DNA of 64,000 nucleotides from Geobacillus subterraneus (GTDB lineage Bacteria > Bacillota > Bacilli > Bacillales > Anoxybacillaceae), in NCBI RefSeq assembly GCF_001618685.1, contig NZ_CP014342.1, positions 2,604,001 through 2,668,000 on the forward strand, given 5' to 3'. Position numbers and translations under genes: made by a program. Positions 61,595-64,000 of the stretch are shown here, in pieces. Numbering within the stretch: the first letter of the stretch is position 1; each line of letters opens with the position of its first letter. A model generated the notes under the pieces. It was given only the letters and a program-made list of their open reading frames with translations. It had not been told where the DNA came from and searched no databases.

Positions 61595-62269
61595 CGGCTG
61601 CGGTTCTTTGGCGGCTTTCCTTTTTTTCAGCGTTCCAACTGTAAGGACAGCGGCAACAACAAGCAGCTCAAATCCGTATTTAATCACAGGGTTGGCAAAG
61701 TACTCTTTCAAAAACGGCTCGCCGACAATCATTTTTGACGCTGTCCAAGCAAGAACGCCAGCGCCGATCGTGATAATGATCGGGAAGCGTTCAATCCATT
61801 TTAAAATGAGCGTGCTGCCCCATACCATGATTGGAACAGAAATGAGCAGCCCAAGGATAACAAGGAGAAAACTTCCATGCGCGGCACCGGCGACCGCCAA
61901 CACGTTGTCAAGCCCCATCAACGCATCGGCAATAATAATCGTGCGCATCGCTTCCCATAAACTTCCCCCAGCCTCGATATCATCGTGCCCCTTTTCCTCA
62001 ACGAGCAGCTTGTAAGCGATCCAGACAAGTAAGAGACCGCCAACAAGCAAGAGGCCTGGAATTTTAAGAAGCCATACAACGAAAATCGTTGCTAACGCCC
62101 GAACAACAACGGCGCCGGCCGTTCCCCAAATGATGGCCTTTTTTTGCTGATGCTTTGGCAAGTTGCGGGCCGCGAGTCCGATGACAATCGCATTATCCCC
62201 CGCCAAGACAAGGTCAATAATGATAATGGACAGCAACGCTGTCCAAAACTCTGGAGAAAAGAAATCCAC
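61577..62269 (-). CDS. TerC-family membrane protein, probable Mn2+ exporter
   Basis: 230 residues with about seven helices. TerC motifs: IIIIDLVLAGDNAIVIGLAAR near the N-terminus and ALMGLDNVLAVAGAAHG in the middle, carrying the acidic residues that bind metal. Bacillus relatives YkoY and YceF (MeeY/MeeF) export manganese to exported metalloenzymes. A yybP-ykoY Mn2+ riboswitch upstream supports Mn-induced expression. ATG 62269, 14 bp after ykvA. Confidence 0.9.
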   Translation of the reverse strand: MDFFSPEFWTALLSIIIIDLVLAGDNAIVIGLAARNLPKHQQKKAIIWGTAGAVVVRALATIFVVWLLKIPGLLLVGGLLLVWIAYKLLVEEKGHDDIEAGGSLWEAMRTIIIADALMGLDNVLAVAGAAHGSFLLVILGLLISVPIMVWGSTLILKWIERFPIIITIGAGVLAWTASKMIVGEPFLKEYFANPVIKYGFELLVVAAVLTVGTLKKRKAAKEPQPKAANE

Positions 62270-62283
62270 AGCATTGTCCCCCT

Positions 62284-62556
62284 TTATAGGTTATATTTTT
62301 CTTTTAATGAAACTGGAGCCATCTTAATAACTTGCTGCAAAATAAACATGAAAACGGCCAAATCATCGATAAAACCAAATAACGCGAGAAAATCAGGAAT
62401 AAGATCAAACGGCAACGCCATATACAGCAGCAATAGCCCAATCGCGAATGCTTTTTTTTGCATCGGCACATCGCGTGAGACGAAAAATTCAAGCAAAAAC
62501 GGAAGAAAGCGTCGGACGTTTACGATGAAGCGAAGTCGTTTCCACCACTTGCGCAC
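62284..62556 (-). CDS. YkvA-family (DUF1232) small membrane protein
   Basis: 90 residues starting at GTG 62556 after GGAGGGAG. One or two helices with the DUF1232 core YMALPFDLIPDFLALFGFID. Function unknown. It sits between the Mn riboswitch and terC in the same transcript. A longer reading from ATG 62580 is possible but lacks a ribosome-binding site. Confidence 0.82.
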   Translation of the reverse strand: MRKWWKRLRFIVNVRRFLPFLLEFFVSRDVPMQKKAFAIGLLLLYMALPFDLIPDFLALFGFIDDLAVFMFILQQVIKMAPVSLKEKYNL

Positions 62557-62653
62557 GTCATCTCCCTCCGTATTTATCATCGTTTATCCCATTAAGAATC
62601 GAGCCCATCTTCCTTTACGATTAGCTTCCCCCTTTCGTTTCGTAAAAATAAGA

Positions 62654-62685
62654 AAAGACCTTTGCCATACTTGGTAAAGGTCTTT
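62654..62685 (-). terminator. Riboswitch-controlled terminator before ykvA-terC
   Basis: AAAGACCTTTGCC / GGTAAAGGTCTTT (one G-U pair), followed on the minus strand by TTCTTATTTTTAC. Its 5' arm repeats the sequence of the aptamer's last hairpin, as needed for an alternative pairing. Confidence 0.85.
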
Positions 62686-62694
62686 AAGCAAACA

Positions 62695-62808
62695 AAGACC
62701 TTTACCGCAGCAGGTAAAGGTCTCGCTAACAACGTCACCGTTGCCAACAAAGCCGAGGGCGTACACCCTGAACTGACGACTTTGTTGTTAAAGCTACTCC
62801 CCTTTAAC
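62695..62808 (-). promoter_or_regulatory. yybP-ykoY (Mn2+) riboswitch
   Basis: On the minus strand the conserved blocks appear in order: GTTAAAGGGGAGTAGC, CAAAGTCGTCAG, GCCCTCGGCTTTGTTG, GACGTTGTTAGCGAGACC. They match the yybP-ykoY consensus. Mn2+ should favour readthrough into ykvA-terC. Confidence 0.93.
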
Positions 62809-62976
62809 AAAAGGATATTTACTTTTTACAATTCCATGATATTCAATGTTTATGCGTGCTGTCAACGCAATTTTTTTCTAACCGCAATAAAAAATCGAAC
62901 TTTCCATCCCGGACGGAAGAAGGAACGGAACGTCTGCCTTCGAAACCGACTGATAATTTCTTGCTCCTTCCGTTTT

Positions 62977-63297
62977 TTACTGCGCTGCCGTAAACTTTAA
63001 ACCGATGATCCCGACGAGAATAAACAACAAAAAGATGATCCGCGGCGCGTTGACGGGTTCGTTTAAAAACATCATGCCAATGACGACCGCTCCAAGCGCT
63101 CCAATTCCTGTCCATACCGCGTAGGCGGTGCCGATCGGCAAAGTTTTTGTCGCAATCGATAAAAAGTAAAAGCTGGCGATCATCCCGGCAACGGTCACGG
63201 CAGACGGCCACAGGCGGGTGAACCCAGCCGTATATTTCAAGGAAATGGCCCAGACGATTTCGAAGATCCCGGCGACAATTAAGTATATCCACGCCAT
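62977..63297 (-). CDS. gdx: SMR-family guanidinium exporter (Gdx/SugE)
   Basis: 106 residues, four helices. Conserved E13 in AGIFEIVWAISLKY and the TAYAVWTGIGALGAVV signature separate the Gdx/SugE branch from the drug-exporting EmrE branch. Works as a dimer, exchanging protons for guanidinium. A guanidine-I riboswitch lies directly upstream, which fits the assignment well. ATG preceded by AAAGGAGG. Confidence 0.93.
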   Translation of the reverse strand: MAWIYLIVAGIFEIVWAISLKYTAGFTRLWPSAVTVAGMIASFYFLSIATKTLPIGTAYAVWTGIGALGAVVIGMMFLNEPVNAPRIIFLLFILVGIIGLKFTAAQ

Positions 63298-63324
63298 GTT
63301 TCATTCCTCCTTTCAAAAAATAAA

Positions 63325-63371
63325 AAAGCCGTGAGAAATATCAAAATGATACTCCTCCCGGGCTTTTGTCC
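63325..63371 (-). terminator. Regulatory terminator of the guanidine riboswitch
   Basis: On the minus strand AAAGCC-CGGGAG..TATCA pairs with TGATATTTCTC..GGCTTT and runs into TTTTTATTTTTTG. It reuses the aptamer's 3' segment (AAAGCCCGGGAG), so ligand binding and terminator are mutually exclusive. Confidence 0.82.
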
Positions 63372-63449
63372 CTCCGTGTACGCGAGAATGCCGCGCGTTT
63401 TCTCTCGGTCGCAGGCCAGCCGCAAAGCAGCCGCGGAACCCTAGAAAAC
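63350..63449 (-). promoter_or_regulatory. Guanidine-I (ykkC) riboswitch
   Basis: Conserved blocks on the minus strand: TTCTAGGGTTCCG, GGCTGGCCTGCGACCGAGAG, AAAACGC, then TACACGGAGGGACAAAAGCC and CGGGAG. They match the guanidine-I consensus in order. It controls gdx. Confidence 0.95.
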
Positions 63450-63562
63450 CTTTTTCTTCCTTTATCCGCTGTTATTGTATCATGTTCGTTGCCAACCGGC
63501 AACTGATTTGACTTGCCGCATTATCATCATAGAAGAAAGCAGACGGGACATGCCCACCTGCC

Positions 63563-63856
63563 TTATACCGGATCGTTATCAACATCGCTGTACGATTCAA
63601 TCGCTTGATCGAGCGCCCGATAGGCCTCAGCGAAAGCGTTTGTCGCCGATTCATCTCCCGCCTCGGCCAGCTCCATTCGTGCATTGCGTGCGTGAGTCAC
63701 CGCACGAATGACATCTTCGATCATTTGCCGTTTGTCCCCGGCGCTCGCTTTTAACCGTTCAAGCTCATGAATCGCCCCATCAAGACTCGTCGAGCGCGGT
63801 TCGTCAAACGATTGTTCCAGCTGCTCTTTCACACGCTCTAATATTTCTTTCATCAT
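63563..63856 (-). CDS. Hypothetical helical protein
   Basis: 97 residues, all-helical and acidic: MKEILERVKEQLEQSFDEPR then HELERLKASAGDKRQMIEDV and a C-terminal YRALDQAIESYSDVDNDPV. AAAGGAT lies a few bases before two consecutive ATGs; 63856 is given, 63853 equally possible. No family recognised. Confidence 0.65.
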   Translation of the reverse strand: MMKEILERVKEQLEQSFDEPRSTSLDGAIHELERLKASAGDKRQMIEDVIRAVTHARNARMELAEAGDESATNAFAEAYRALDQAIESYSDVDNDPV

Positions 63857-63936
63857 CGCCCATCCTTTCTTTATTCGTTGTCATCCGCTAGTGTGGGCGA
63901 TTGGCGGCAAACTATGCACTACTAAGACGCTGATGT

Positions 63937-64000
63937 TTATTCATTTACGTGCACATCTTTCAAACCAGCCCAAAACGCGGCGATGATCGACAGAGCGACG
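63937..64000 (-). CDS. C-terminal end of a membrane protein (partial)
   Basis: The last 20 codons read VALSIIAAFWAGLKDVHVNE before TAA at 63937-63939. A hydrophobic helix followed by a short polar tail suggests an integral membrane protein. The rest lies beyond the right edge. Confidence 0.5.
   Translation of the reverse strand, partial: VALSIIAAFWAGLKDVHVNE

Noticed and set aside
1-64000. CRISPR array, prophage or rRNA genes
   Set aside because: No regularly spaced direct repeats, no phage structural or integrase genes and no rRNA-like stretches were seen while reading both strands; the only tRNA-like sequence is the noncanonical one at 42678-42747.

Overview
The window looks like the chromosome of a thermophilic, endospore-forming Bacillaceae, most probably Geobacillus. 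The DNA is GC-rich with strong AGGAGG-type ribosome-binding sites and frequent GTG/TTG starts. Gene order follows the B. subtilis yhe-yha-hem-yhf segment, and the spore genes (alpha/beta SASP, YjcZ, YheC/YheD family) and the TRAP-controlled trpP fit the same group. Nothing suggests a plasmid or prophage. The only mobile DNA is two near-identical 1455-bp IS605-family elements that carry tnpB but no tnpA.

Layout. 1-4.3 kb: the 5' end of azlC, D-amino-acid aminotransferase (dat) and a three-gene ABC importer. 4.3-11.4 kb: lcfB under a FadR-like operator, yhfI, yhfH, a broken yhgE carrying IS copy 1, and its TetR-type regulator yhgD. 11.5-18.8 kb: hemEHY, yhfA and ecsAB. 18.8-33.3 kb: hit, prsA, a yjcZ-type gene, IS copy 2 inside a small membrane-protein gene, yhaI, hpr, trpP (TRAP site over its Shine-Dalgarno), serC, yhaL, yhaM, yhaPQ, yhzD, hemZ, yhaX and yheA. 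33.4-39.7 kb: yheB and four consecutive spore-associated ATP-grasp genes. 40-44.7 kb: a PucR-type regulator, an MsmX-type sugar ATPase, a SASP gene with a long structured leader, a CNNM/CBS transporter and a 27-codon membrane peptide gene. 44.8-52.3 kb: one TPP-riboswitch operon, tenA-ykoE-ykoD-ykoC-tenI-thiO-thiS-thiG-thiF. 52.4-61.6 kb: a 23S rRNA methyltransferase, an MFS exporter, a bacillithiol-transferase-like protein, alpha-glucosidase, panE and cstA-ybdD. 61.6-64 kb: ykvA-terC behind a yybP-ykoY (Mn2+) riboswitch, the guanidinium exporter gdx behind a guanidine-I riboswitch, and two small or partial genes.

How the genes work together. Heme synthesis appears as hemEHY plus the oxygen-independent hemZ. 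Exoprotein and protease control appears as ecsAB, prsA and hpr. Thiazole synthesis, pyrimidine salvage and ECF-type uptake of thiamin precursors sit under one TPP switch. Three textbook riboswitches and one protein-RNA (TRAP) site can be read directly.

The least explained signal is the leader of the SASP gene. A near-consensus sigma-G promoter is followed by two crossing helices (a potential pseudoknot) and then a 70-nt tRNA-like module that ends in CCA and resembles a decayed tRNA-Gln. Next are the paired TnpB-only elements: both sit 3' of TTTAT, both target genes can be rebuilt exactly, and both carry predictable guide sequences.
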